DNA of 39,904 nt from Clostridia bacterium (GTDB lineage: Bacteria; Bacillota; Clostridia; TANB77; CAG-508): contig JAFQIK010000007.1 in the NCBI GenBank assembly GCA_017397545.1, positions 1 through 39,904 of the forward strand, given 5' to 3'. A program made the position numbers and the translations under genes. The notes below the pieces were generated by a model. The model was given only the letters and a program-made list of their open reading frames with translations, was not told where the DNA came from and did not search any database. Below are positions 8,975 through 17,600 of this stretch, piece by piece (position 1 is the first letter of the stretch; each line of letters begins with the position of its first letter).

Positions 8975-10213
8975 ATGCCAACTTTTGAAAATTTAAAAAG
9001 AACAGATAAAGATGTATATGGAGCAATAGATAAAGAGCTTAAAAGACAACAAAATAAAATAGAATTAATTGCATCAGAAAATTTTGTAACTGATAGTGTA
9101 ATGGAAGCAATGGGAAGTTATATGACAAACAAATATGCAGAAGGATATCCAACCAAAAGATACTATGGTGGATGTGAATGTGTAGATATAGTAGAAGACC
9201 TTGCAATAGAAAGAGCAAAAAAATTATTTGGTGCAGAGCATGCAAATGTTCAGCCACATTCTGGAGCACAAGCAAATATGGCAGTATATTTTGCAATATT
9301 AGAGCCAGGAGATAAAGTATTAGGAATGAATTTATCACATGGTGGTCATTTAACACATGGAAGCAAAGTAAATTCATCAGGAAAATTATATGATTTTATT
9401 CCATATGGAGTAGATAAAGAAACTGGAAGAATAGATTATGATGAACTAGAAAGACTTGCTTTAGAGAATAAACCAAAACTAATTTTAGCAGGAGCAAGTG
9501 CATATCCAAGAGAAATAGATTTTAAAAGAATTAGAGAAATAGCAGACAAATGTGGAAGTTTATTTATGGTAGATATGGCACATATTGCAGGATTAGTTGC
9601 AGCAGGATTACATCAAAATCCTGTAGAATATGCAGATATAGTTACAACAACAACACACAAGACACTTCGAGGACCAAGAGGGGGATTAATACTTTGCAAA
9701 GAAGAATTTGCAAAAGCAATAGATAAAGGGGTATTCCCAGGCTCACAAGGTGGACCTTTAATGCATGTAATTGCTGCAAAAGCAGTATGCTTTGGAGAAG
9801 CATTAAAACCAGAATTTAAAGAATACCAACAGCAAATAGTAAAAAATGCAAAAGTTTTATCAGAAGAGTTGAAAAATTATGGATTTAATTTAGTATCTGA
9901 TGGAACAGATAATCATTTAATACTAATAGATTTAAGAAATAAAGGAATAACAGGAAAAGAATTAGAAGAAAGACTAGATAATGTAGGAATAACAACAAAC
10001 AAAAACTCTGTACCATTTGATACAGAAAAACCTACAATAACAAGTGGAATAAGAATAGGAACACCAGCGGCCACTACAAGAGGATTAAAAGAAGGAGAAA
10101 TGAAACAAATAGCTAAATTAATAAATATGACAGTAGAAAATTACGAAGACAAAAAAGAAGAAATAATAAAAGAAGTAGCAGAAATTTGTTCAAGATTTCC
10201 ATTATATGAATAA
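8975..10213 (+). CDS. glyA: Serine hydroxymethyltransferase
   Basis: GlyA interconverts serine and glycine using tetrahydrofolate and pyridoxal phosphate, the main source of one-carbon units. The start ATG 8975 has AGGAGG nine bases upstream; an earlier in-frame ATG at 8939 overlaps the promoter and is rejected. The 412 residues include [17 protein letters not shown] near the N-terminus, [16 protein letters not shown], and the PLP-lysine motif [14 protein letters not shown] (about residue 227). Length and motifs are complete. One Arg is CGA (LRG). The gene is followed by two R repeats, not by an obvious terminator. Confidence 0.98.
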   Translation: MPTFENLKRTDKDVYGAIDKELKRQQNKIELIASENFVTDSVMEAMGSYMTNKYAEGYPTKRYYGGCECVDIVEDLAIERAKKLFGAEHANVQPHSGAQANMAVYFAILEPGDKVLGMNLSHGGHLTHGSKVNSSGKLYDFIPYGVDKETGRIDYDELERLALENKPKLILAGASAYPREIDFKRIREIADKCGSLFMVDMAHIAGLVAAGLHQNPVEYADIVTTTTHKTLRGPRGGLILCKEEFAKAIDKGVFPGSQGGPLMHVIAAKAVCFGEALKPEFKEYQQQIVKNAKVLSEELKNYGFNLVSDGTDNHLILIDLRNKGITGKELEERLDNVGITTNKNSVPFDTEKPTITSGIRIGTPAATTRGLKEGEMKQIAKLINMTVENYEDKKEEIIKEVAEICSRFPLYE

Positions 10214-10215
10214 TA

Positions 10216-10242
10216 TGTAGGGGCGGAATCCATTTCCGCCCG
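10216..10242. repeat. Family R repeat (R10)
   Basis: TGTAGGGGCGGAATCCATTTCCGCCCG; the core matches R5 at 7513 except for decay of R5's right arm. Confidence 0.85.
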
Positions 10243-10271
10243 AAAATAGACAAAATATAAATTACAAACAA

Positions 10272-10299
10272 TGTAGGGGTCGCTGCCCACAGCGACCCG
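10272..10299. repeat. Family R repeat (R11)
   Basis: TGTAGGGGTCGCTGCCCACAGCGACCCG, inner stem TCGCTG/CAGCGA. The same core recurs at 13040 and inside the glucan synthase gene at 16417. Confidence 0.85.
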
Positions 10300-10319
10300 C
10301 AGTAAAGGAGAATTAGACA

Positions 10320-10676
10320 ATGAACTATAGTTATTTAATGGGAGTTAATAATATTGAAAAACTTAAAGAAAATGGGTTTGAGATACAATCTTTTGAAGAT
10401 GATTATGGGGTTTCTTTTTCTGATGAGAAAATTGAGATATTTGAAAAATATATTTATGAAACATTACAAAATGGATTTTGGAATGAATATTTAGGCAAAA
10501 AAAAGGTGTTTATCTTTAAATTCGATGATGGACAGATAAAAAGATTTATTCTAAATAAAGATAATGAAAAAGAAATATTAAAATTATGTTGTGAATTTGC
10601 AGATTATGAATTTGAATCAATAGATAAAATGTTGAATGAAAATGAGTTTTATGCAAAAACATATTTTAACAAGTAA
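10320..10676 (+). CDS. Hypothetical protein
   Basis: A 118-residue soluble protein with AAAGGAG upstream of its ATG. It is acidic and aromatic-rich (SFEDDYGVSFSDEKIEIFEKYIYETL) and has no signal peptide, membrane segment or motif that I recognise. It lies alone between glyA and topA, flanked by R repeats. A single SMI1/KNR4-like or immunity-type fold is conceivable from its pattern but cannot be supported here. Confidence 0.7.
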   Translation: MNYSYLMGVNNIEKLKENGFEIQSFEDDYGVSFSDEKIEIFEKYIYETLQNGFWNEYLGKKKVFIFKFDDGQIKRFILNKDNEKEILKLCCEFADYEFESIDKMLNENEFYAKTYFNK

Positions 10677-10770
10677 TATAATAACAAGAAGAAAGAAAAT
10701 AGACGGAAGGAGGAGGCAGTAATCGAAAGCGAGCAATACTAGGCAAATGTAGAAAATTAATTGCAAACGT

Positions 10771-10845
10771 TGTAGGGGCGGAACCCCGTGTCCGCCCGTA
10801 AAAAATGTAAAGTTTGCGGGCAGACAGAGTCGTCTGCCCCTACAG
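10771..10845. repeat. Family R repeat, 75-base double unit (R12)
   Basis: One half carries CGGAACCCCGTGTCCG and the other GCAGACAGAGTCGTCTGC, with outer ends TGTAGGGG and CCCCTACA. The reverse complement matches the 75-base element at 38860-38934 in both hairpins, with a divergent central spacer. Confidence 0.88.
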
Positions 10846-10876
10846 AATTAAAATAGATAATAATAGCTTTTCATTG

Positions 10877-10897
10877 CTGCCATAATAAGAATGGCAG
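10877..10897 (+). promoter_or_regulatory. Inverted repeat enclosing the topA start codon
   Basis: CTGCCAT (10877-10883) and ATGGCAG (10891-10897) are perfect complements around a 7-base loop AATAAGA. The second arm contains the topA ATG. No good Shine-Dalgarno site precedes it. In RNA this would bury the start codon; in DNA it could respond to supercoiling. Confidence 0.45.
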
Positions 10898-12864
10898 ATA
10901 AATTAATCATAGTCGAATCTCCAGCCAAAGCCAACACAATAAAAAAATTTCTAGGTGGAAGTACAAAAGTAGTTGCATCAATGGGACATATAAGAGATTT
11001 ACCAAAATCAAAACTAGGAGTAGATACAAAAACTTTTGAACCACAATACATAAACATCAGAGGAAAAGGAGATTTAATAAAAAGTCTAAAAAAAGATGCA
11101 AAAGAAGCAAAAAAAGTATATATTGCAACTGACCCTGACCGTGAAGGAGAAGCAATAGCTTGGCATTTATCTAATATTTTAGGTGTAGATAAATCAAAAA
11201 TGTGCAGAGTAACATTTAACGAAATAACAAAAGATGCTGTAAAAAAAGCAATCCAAAATCCAAGACAAATAGATATGGATTTAACAGATGCACAACAAGC
11301 AAGAAGGGTATTAGATAGAATAGTTGGATATAAAATAAGTCCTGTTCTATGGAAAAAAGTGCAAAAAGGATTATCTGCAGGTAGAGTTCAATCTGTAGCA
11401 GTAAAACTTATTGTAGACAGAGAAGAAGAAATAGAAAACTTTATTCCAGAAGAATATTGGAATATTTATGCTACACTTGCTACAAAGAAACCTAAAAAGA
11501 GCTTTGAAGCTAAATTCTATGGAAAAGATAATAAAAAATTAGATATCCATTCTAAAGAAGAAGTGGATAAAATTCTAAGCGATTTAAAAAATGCAAAATA
11601 TATAGTAGATGAAGTAAAAAAAGGAGAAAAGAAAAGAACTCCTGCACCACCATTTACAACAAGTACAATGCAACAAGAAGCATCTAGAAAATTAAATTTT
11701 GCACTTAAGAAAACAATGCAAGTAGCGCAAGGCTTATACGAAGGAGTAAAAATACCTTCAAAAGGAACTGTCGGTTTAATTACATATATGAGAACAGACT
11801 CTACAAGAATATCAGAAGAAGCAAGAGCAGCAGCAAAAGTGTACATAGAAAGTACATATGGAGAAGAATATTACGAAAATAGATATTATAAAACAAAAGC
11901 AGATTCACAAGATGCTCACGAAGCAATAAGACCAACATATGTAGATTTAACTCCGGATTCAATAAAAGAATCTTTAACAAATGATCAATATAAACTATAT
12001 AAACTAATATATAACAGGTTTATAGCAAGTCAAATGTCAGCAGCAATTTTTGATACACTAGCAGTTAAAATTAATGCAAATGAATATAATTTTAGAGCAA
12101 ATGGTCAAACAATTAGATTTAAAGGTTTTATGACTTTATATGTAGAAACAGAAGATAACGAGCAAAAAGAAGAATTTGCAAAAATACCACCTTTAGAAGA
12201 AAAACAAGAATTAGTAAAACAAAAAATAGATTCAAAACAAAGTTTTACCGAGCCCCCACCAAGATATACAGAAGCCAGTTTAGTAAAAGCATTAGAAGAA
12301 AAAGGAATTGGAAGACCAAGTACTTATTCTCCAACAATAACAACAATACTTGCTAGAAGATATATAGAAAAATTACAAAAACAATTACACCCAACAGAGC
12401 TTGGGAAAATAGTAAATAAACTATTAATAGAAAACTTTAGTGATGTAATAAATGTAGAATTTACAGCACAAATGGAAGAACAATTTGATAAAATAGCAGA
12501 AGGTAAGCAGCAATGGAAAAAAGTTATATCAGAATTCTATGGACCATTTGAAAAAGTAGTAGAAAAAGTAGATAAAGAATTAGAACATGTAAAATTAGAA
12601 TATGAATTATCTGATGTACCATGTGATAAATGTGGTAAATTAATGGTAATAAAATACGGCAAATTTGGAAAATTTTTAGCATGTCCAGGTTATCCAGAAT
12701 GCCAAAATGCAAAGCCATTTATAGAAACAGTAGATGTACCTTGCCCAAAATGTGGAGGAGTAGTACAAATAAGAAAAACAAAAAAGAGAAGAAATTATTA
12801 TATATGTGAAAATAATCCAAATGATGGATGTGATTATATTTCTTGGACAAAACCAAGCAAATGA
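10891..12864 (+). CDS. topA: DNA topoisomerase I
   Basis: Type IA topoisomerase that relaxes negative supercoils. The 657-residue protein starts MADKLIIVESPAKANTIKKFLG (Toprim start), has DPDREGEAIAWHL (about 84-96) and the active-site tyrosine in GLITYMRTDSTRIS (about 300). Two C-terminal zinc ribbons are visible: CDKCG...CPGYPEC and CPKCG...CENNPNDGC. The length is normal for Firmicutes. The start is fixed by the conserved N-terminus although its ribosome site is poor and the ATG lies in a small hairpin. Two hairpins follow the stop. Confidence 0.97.
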   Translation: MADKLIIVESPAKANTIKKFLGGSTKVVASMGHIRDLPKSKLGVDTKTFEPQYINIRGKGDLIKSLKKDAKEAKKVYIATDPDREGEAIAWHLSNILGVDKSKMCRVTFNEITKDAVKKAIQNPRQIDMDLTDAQQARRVLDRIVGYKISPVLWKKVQKGLSAGRVQSVAVKLIVDREEEIENFIPEEYWNIYATLATKKPKKSFEAKFYGKDNKKLDIHSKEEVDKILSDLKNAKYIVDEVKKGEKKRTPAPPFTTSTMQQEASRKLNFALKKTMQVAQGLYEGVKIPSKGTVGLITYMRTDSTRISEEARAAAKVYIESTYGEEYYENRYYKTKADSQDAHEAIRPTYVDLTPDSIKESLTNDQYKLYKLIYNRFIASQMSAAIFDTLAVKINANEYNFRANGQTIRFKGFMTLYVETEDNEQKEEFAKIPPLEEKQELVKQKIDSKQSFTEPPPRYTEASLVKALEEKGIGRPSTYSPTITTILARRYIEKLQKQLHPTELGKIVNKLLIENFSDVINVEFTAQMEEQFDKIAEGKQQWKKVISEFYGPFEKVVEKVDKELEHVKLEYELSDVPCDKCGKLMVIKYGKFGKFLACPGYPECQNAKPFIETVDVPCPKCGGVVQIRKTKKRRNYYICENNPNDGCDYISWTKPSK

Positions 12865-12876
12865 GAAGAGCGTCCG

Positions 12877-12929
12877 GACGTGAGGTCATAAAATTTCATT
12901 TCGATAGAAATGGAATTTTTGCCTCCGTC
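12877..12929 (+). other. Long imperfect hairpin just after topA
   Basis: The arms GACGTGAGG...AAAATTTCATTTC and AGAAATGGAATTTTTGCCTCCGTC face each other with a 3-base loop and a few bulges. There is no T run, so it is not a plain terminator. It may protect the topA mRNA 3' end. Confidence 0.5.
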
Positions 12930-12943
12930 ATAGCGAATTTTAA

Positions 12944-12976
12944 AGCGAATTATATAATTTATATAGTTCGTTTTTT
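12944..12976 (+). terminator. Probable terminator after topA
   Basis: AGCGAATTATATA pairs with TATATAGTTCGTT (one mismatch) around a tiny loop, then a T run. Confidence 0.7.
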
Positions 12977-12998
12977 AATTGAAAATATTTACAAACAT

Positions 12999-13067
12999 TG
13001 TAGGGGTCACCAGACTGTCTAAAAATTAATTAAATAATTGTAGGGGTCGCTGCCCACAGCGACCCGA
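12999..13067. repeat. Two family R repeats (R13 degenerate, R14)
   Basis: R13 (12999-13014) keeps only TTGTAGGGGTCAC before losing its stem. R14 (13040-13067) is a clean TCGCTGCCCACAGCGA unit. Together with the hairpins and the promoter they account for the 352-base gap between topA and the next gene. Confidence 0.75.
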
Positions 13068-13088
13068 GGAAGAAAAATCTACATAATC

Positions 13089-13117
13089 TTGCAAATTTAT
13101 GTAAAATGATATATAAT
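13089..13117 (+). promoter_or_regulatory. Promoter of the phosphofructokinase-like gene
   Basis: TTGCAA, a 17-base spacer, then TATAAT; leader of about 95 bases. Confidence 0.75.
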
Positions 13118-13216
13118 ATAATAAGTTCAGCGTATTGTATAAATACTTTATGGTCAGAGGAAGTGTTTGTACTAACATGGACAATCCATTTTTAAACTAA
13201 GAAAGGATGAAACTCT

Positions 13217-14293
13217 ATGGAAATGAAGAAGTATTTGATGGGCCCCAGTGGGGGAACAGCGGCTTCTATGGGTGCTTTTATGGAGCACTTTGTAAAAAAA
13301 TCTGAAGAAGATGAAGAAATTCATCTTGTTCCGGAGATGTGGAGAACTTTGTGCGGTATTTCAACACGGTCACTGATTGTTGCAAACAAAGAATTTGTTT
13401 CTGGATGGAGCAAAATGGGTGGTTCACCTATAATTCCTTCTTGCAAAGATACAAATGTATTCAAAATCAAGCAGCCTGATGGGACAACTGTTGATATGTC
13501 TTATGCGGTTCATGCGTTTTGCAGAAATTTTAATGGTACTATTGCTATAGGCGGCGGAGGAACTACGGCTCAGTCTTTGGCATTACACAAAGAGTATGGC
13601 CTTAACTTTATTGTTCCTTTGGCAACAATGGATAATGATGTTTTGTGCTTCGATAATGTGCTTGGATTTGAAACTGCAAGTCAGAATGCTGGAGCATCAA
13701 TTGCAGCATGTTATAATGATGCACACACTATGCAGCGTCCCACAATGATTTTCTGTATGGGTTATGACTGCGGAAGACTTTCTGTAAATGCTACTAAACA
13801 TGCAATGACAAAGTACGGAGCAGAAATTGATATGCTTCATATTCCTGAAACTCAGACTTCTGTTGAAGACGTAGCAGCACAGATAAATGCAAAATACAAA
13901 GGCGGAGCATTTACCATTGTAATATCAGAAGGCTGTTGCAAATCATCTGAAGTAACAGAAGGAACTCATAAAAGTTACAGTACGGCAGAATATGCAAACG
14001 AAATTATGAGATTGACCGGAATAAAGTTCAAGGTTCTTATACCGGACTACATGCAGCGCAGCGGAAATCCGGTTGAAGAAGATATTGAACTTGCAAAGGA
14101 ATTTTCGTACAAAACTTTTGAACTCATTGATCTCGGACAGTGGAATCACGTAATTGGTTCCAGAGATGGTGAAATTATTGCTATGCCGTTTGAAGAAGTA
14201 ATGAAAGTTTTAGAAACTCAGAATGTTTCTTCAGATTGGTATGCTACTTCTAAGGTATCTCTTGACGGTGTCAGTGATATCCTTGTAAAATAA
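13217..14293 (+). CDS. Phosphofructokinase-superfamily protein, atypical
   Basis: The 358-residue protein has the overall PFK plan: an N-terminal GPSGGTAASMG loop, TIAIGGGGTTAQSLAL where PFKs have GGDGS or GGDDT, PLATMDNDV in place of PKTIDND (the catalytic TxDND Asp is kept) and MGYDCGRLSVNA in place of MGRxxGxxA. It probably binds a phosphosugar and perhaps pyrophosphate, but the metal-binding Asp of the GGD motif is Gly and the Lys of PKTIDND is absent. GAAAGGATG precedes the ATG. Codon use is richer in G/C-ending codons than in neighbours, and it contains a zero-frame CGG (13367) that must be Arg. It has its own promoter and terminator and is probably transferred. Confidence 0.75.
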   Translation: MEMKKYLMGPSGGTAASMGAFMEHFVKKSEEDEEIHLVPEMWRTLCGISTRSLIVANKEFVSGWSKMGGSPIIPSCKDTNVFKIKQPDGTTVDMSYAVHAFCRNFNGTIAIGGGGTTAQSLALHKEYGLNFIVPLATMDNDVLCFDNVLGFETASQNAGASIAACYNDAHTMQRPTMIFCMGYDCGRLSVNATKHAMTKYGAEIDMLHIPETQTSVEDVAAQINAKYKGGAFTIVISEGCCKSSEVTEGTHKSYSTAEYANEIMRLTGIKFKVLIPDYMQRSGNPVEEDIELAKEFSYKTFELIDLGQWNHVIGSRDGEIIAMPFEEVMKVLETQNVSSDWYATSKVSLDGVSDILVK

Positions 14294-14308
14294 AAACTCT
14301 GACCAAAA

Positions 14309-14344
14309 CAAAAAAGTCTAGCTGGAAACGGCTAGGCTTTTTTG
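14309..14344 (+). terminator. Intrinsic terminator after the phosphofructokinase-like gene
   Basis: AAAAAAGTCTAGC and GCTAGGCTTTTTT form the stem (one G-U/mismatch) around TGGAAACG, ending in a T run. Confidence 0.88.
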
Positions 14345-14375
14345 TGCATTTTAAAATTAAAAATGTAGAGAAAAT

Positions 14376-14478
14376 CTAGGGGCGATTTTTAATGGCCCGC
14401 TCTTCGAAGAATTTACTAATAATAATATTTTTTAGAAGGGCTCTGTAAGTTGCGGGCGACTACTAGTCGCCCCTACAA
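14376..14478. repeat. Family R repeat, stretched double unit (R15)
   Basis: The left half is AGGGGCGATTTTTAATGGCCCGC (decayed); the right half GCGGGCGACTACTAGTCGCCCCTACA is intact. About 50 bases separate them. With the preceding terminator and the following inverted repeat this covers the 326-base gap before the glucan synthase gene. Confidence 0.75.
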
Positions 14479-14579
14479 ATACTCTACAATTTTAGCAATT
14501 GTTACTGAAAAATCTATTCTATTATATTTAAACAAATTTTTAAAATTTGAAAATTGCATAAAAAAACATACACTTGGCA

Positions 14580-14604
14580 AAAATATGTACGAAATACATA
14601 TTTT
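14580..14604 (+). promoter_or_regulatory. Perfect inverted repeat upstream of the glucan synthase ribosome site
   Basis: AAAATATGTA and TACATATTTT, 10-bp perfect arms with loop CGAAA, end three bases before the GAGGTG ribosome site. It may be an operator or an mRNA hairpin affecting translation start. Confidence 0.5.
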
Positions 14605-14619
14605 ACGAGGTGAAAAATT

Positions 14620-17600
14620 TTGAATTCAAAAAACTATAAATATTTAAATATAAAAGGAACAATTTTAGATAATTATCAACTCCAAAATTATATGGAGAAA
14701 ATTGCAACAAATCATGATATAGAAGAGAAATCTCAAAAACAAACATATCCTATTCCAAGATTAAAAGATAACTTTAAATTTATAGAAAAAACTTATGAAT
14801 TATTAAATCAGCATGCAAAAATGGGGATAGATACTTACCCTGCAGGTGAATGGCTTTTAGATAATTTTTATATAATAGAAGAAACATATAAAACAATATG
14901 TTTAGAAATGAACTTAAAAAAATATAAAGAATTTCCAAAAGTAGCAACAGGTATATATAAAGGATATGCAAGAGTATATGTACTTGCATCTGAAATAGTA
15001 GCATATACAGATAATAAAATAAATGAAGAAATTTTAGCAAGTACAATTGTTTCATACCAAAAAAGAAAATTACTTAGTATGGAAGAAATATGGAATTTAT
15101 CAATGTTTTTAGGGATAGCAATAATAGAAAATATAAGAAATATATGCGAAAAAATATATTCTTCCCAAATGCAAAAATATAGAGTAGAAGATATAATAGA
15201 AAGATTAGTAGAAAAAAAGGATACAAAAACGCAAGTATTTAAAAATGCAAAAAGAGAGCAAGGAAATTCATTAATAAATAAAGAAATGAAATATCCATTT
15301 ATAGAATATATGTCATACAAATTAAAAAAATATGGAAAGCAAGGGCTTCCATATTTAGAAATTTTAGAAGAACAAGTAAACAAAATGGGTATGACAATAT
15401 CAGAAGTTATAAAAAAAGAACATTATGATATTGCAATTTCTAAAGTATCTATCGGAAATAGTATATTAAGTTTAAAAGAAATTTTAAGAGTAAATTTTTT
15501 AAATTTGTTTGAAGAAATTAATGGAGTAGAAGAAATATTAAAAAAAGATCCAGCTAATGTTTATTCTAAAATGGATTATAAAACAAAAGATAACTATAGA
15601 AATGAAATAAAAAAAATATCAGAGCAAACTAAAATTTCCGAAATATATATTGCAAATAAAGCAGTTGAATTATCAAATAGATTTGAAGACACAGAATGCA
15701 AAAAAGCACATATTGGATATTATTTAATTTCTGATGGAAAAGAAGAATTATTAAAAGAAATTGGATTTAAAGATAAGAAAAAAGTATCAAACAAAACAAA
15801 AGAAAAAAGATATGTATTTGGAATTTTAATAATTACAACTATATTTGCAATACTTACAGCAAGTTACTTTTATTTTAAGTTTAATAATTTACTAGTATCT
15901 ATTTTGCTAGGTTGTATATTATATATTCCTATATCAGAAATCGTTATACAACTAATAAATTATATATTAAATAAAACAGTAAAACCAAAACTTTTACCTA
16001 AATTAGATTTTAGTAAAAACTTACCAAAAGAGTATTCTACTTTTGTTGTAATACCTACAATTATTAATTCAAAAGAAAAAGTAAAAGAATTAATAAAAAA
16101 ATTAGAAGTATATTATTTAGCAAACAAAAGTGAAAACTTATATTTTGCACTTCTTGGAGACTGCACAGAATCTAGTAAAAAAGAAGAGAGCTTTGATAAT
16201 GAGATTATACAAACAGGACTAGAAGAAGTAGAAAAACTAAATAATAAATATAAACAAAATTTAGAAGAAATTCCTAAATTTCATTTTTTATATAGAGAAA
16301 GAACTTGGAATGAAGGAGAAGAATGCTATTTAGGATGGGAAAGAAAAAGAGGACTATTATGCCAGTTTAATGAATTTTTGGTTGACGGCACGAACAAATT
16401 TAAGGTAAACACCCTCGTAGGGGTCGCTGCCCACAGCGACCCGCATAACCAAATTATAAATGCATTACAAACAAATGTAGGGGTCGACGACTCTGTCGAC
16501 CCGAAAACAAAAATCAAATACGTAATAACCCTAGACTCAGATACAAATTTAGTTTTAGGAACAGCATTAGAACTAATTGGAACAATCACGCACATATTAA
16601 ACAAACCAATTTTAAGTAGAAAAAAAGATATTGTAATAGATGGGCATGCATTAATTCAACCTAGAATAGGAATAAATTTAGAGGCAAGTCAAAAAAGTTT
16701 ATTTACAAAAATATATGCAGGAGCACGGAGGAACAGATTCATATACAAATGCAGTATCAGATATATATCAAGATAATTTTGATGAAGGTATTTTTACAGG
16801 TAAAGGAATTTATGATGTAGAAATATTTCATAAAATTCTATGTAATGAAATACCAGAAAATACAGTCTTAAGTCATGATCTTTTAGAAGGAAATTATTTA
16901 AGATGTGGACTTGCAACAGATATATTATTACTTGATGATTATCCAAGCAAATATAACACATATTGCCTAAGACAAAGTAGATGGATAAGAGGAGATTTTC
17001 AAATTGCATTATGGCTTAAAAATAAAATAAAAAGAAAAGATAAAACAAAAAAACAAAACCCTCTTCGGACTTCTTTCTAAATTTAAAATATTAGATAATT
17101 TAAGAAGAAGCTTTCTACCTATTTCAATAATAATAAGTATTATATTTGCAATAATACTAAAAACTTGGGAAATAGTAACAGTTAGTTTTATAGCATATAT
17201 TTTTCCTACAATATTAGATATTTTAAATTTTATTATTTTTAAAAAAGGTAAAGATACAAGGTTTATATATGCACATAAAAGCTTTATACAAAGTTTAGGA
17301 GAAATAAAAGCAAGTATTATAAGAGGAATATTGGAAATTAGTTTCTTGCCTCATAAAGCATATATTTCTTTAAGTTCGATAATAAAAACAATTTATAGAA
17401 TGAAGGTAAGTAAAAAACATTTATTAGAATGGCTTACTGCAGAACAGGCAGAAAAACAAGCAAAAACAGATTTTGTTTCGTATTATAAATTTATGATGTC
17501 GAATTTAGTGTTTGGCATTTTGAGTTTGGCGTTTGGAATAGTCACTAATCAAATTTTACTAATAATAGCAGGTATATTATGGGTGATAGCTCCAGTGCTT

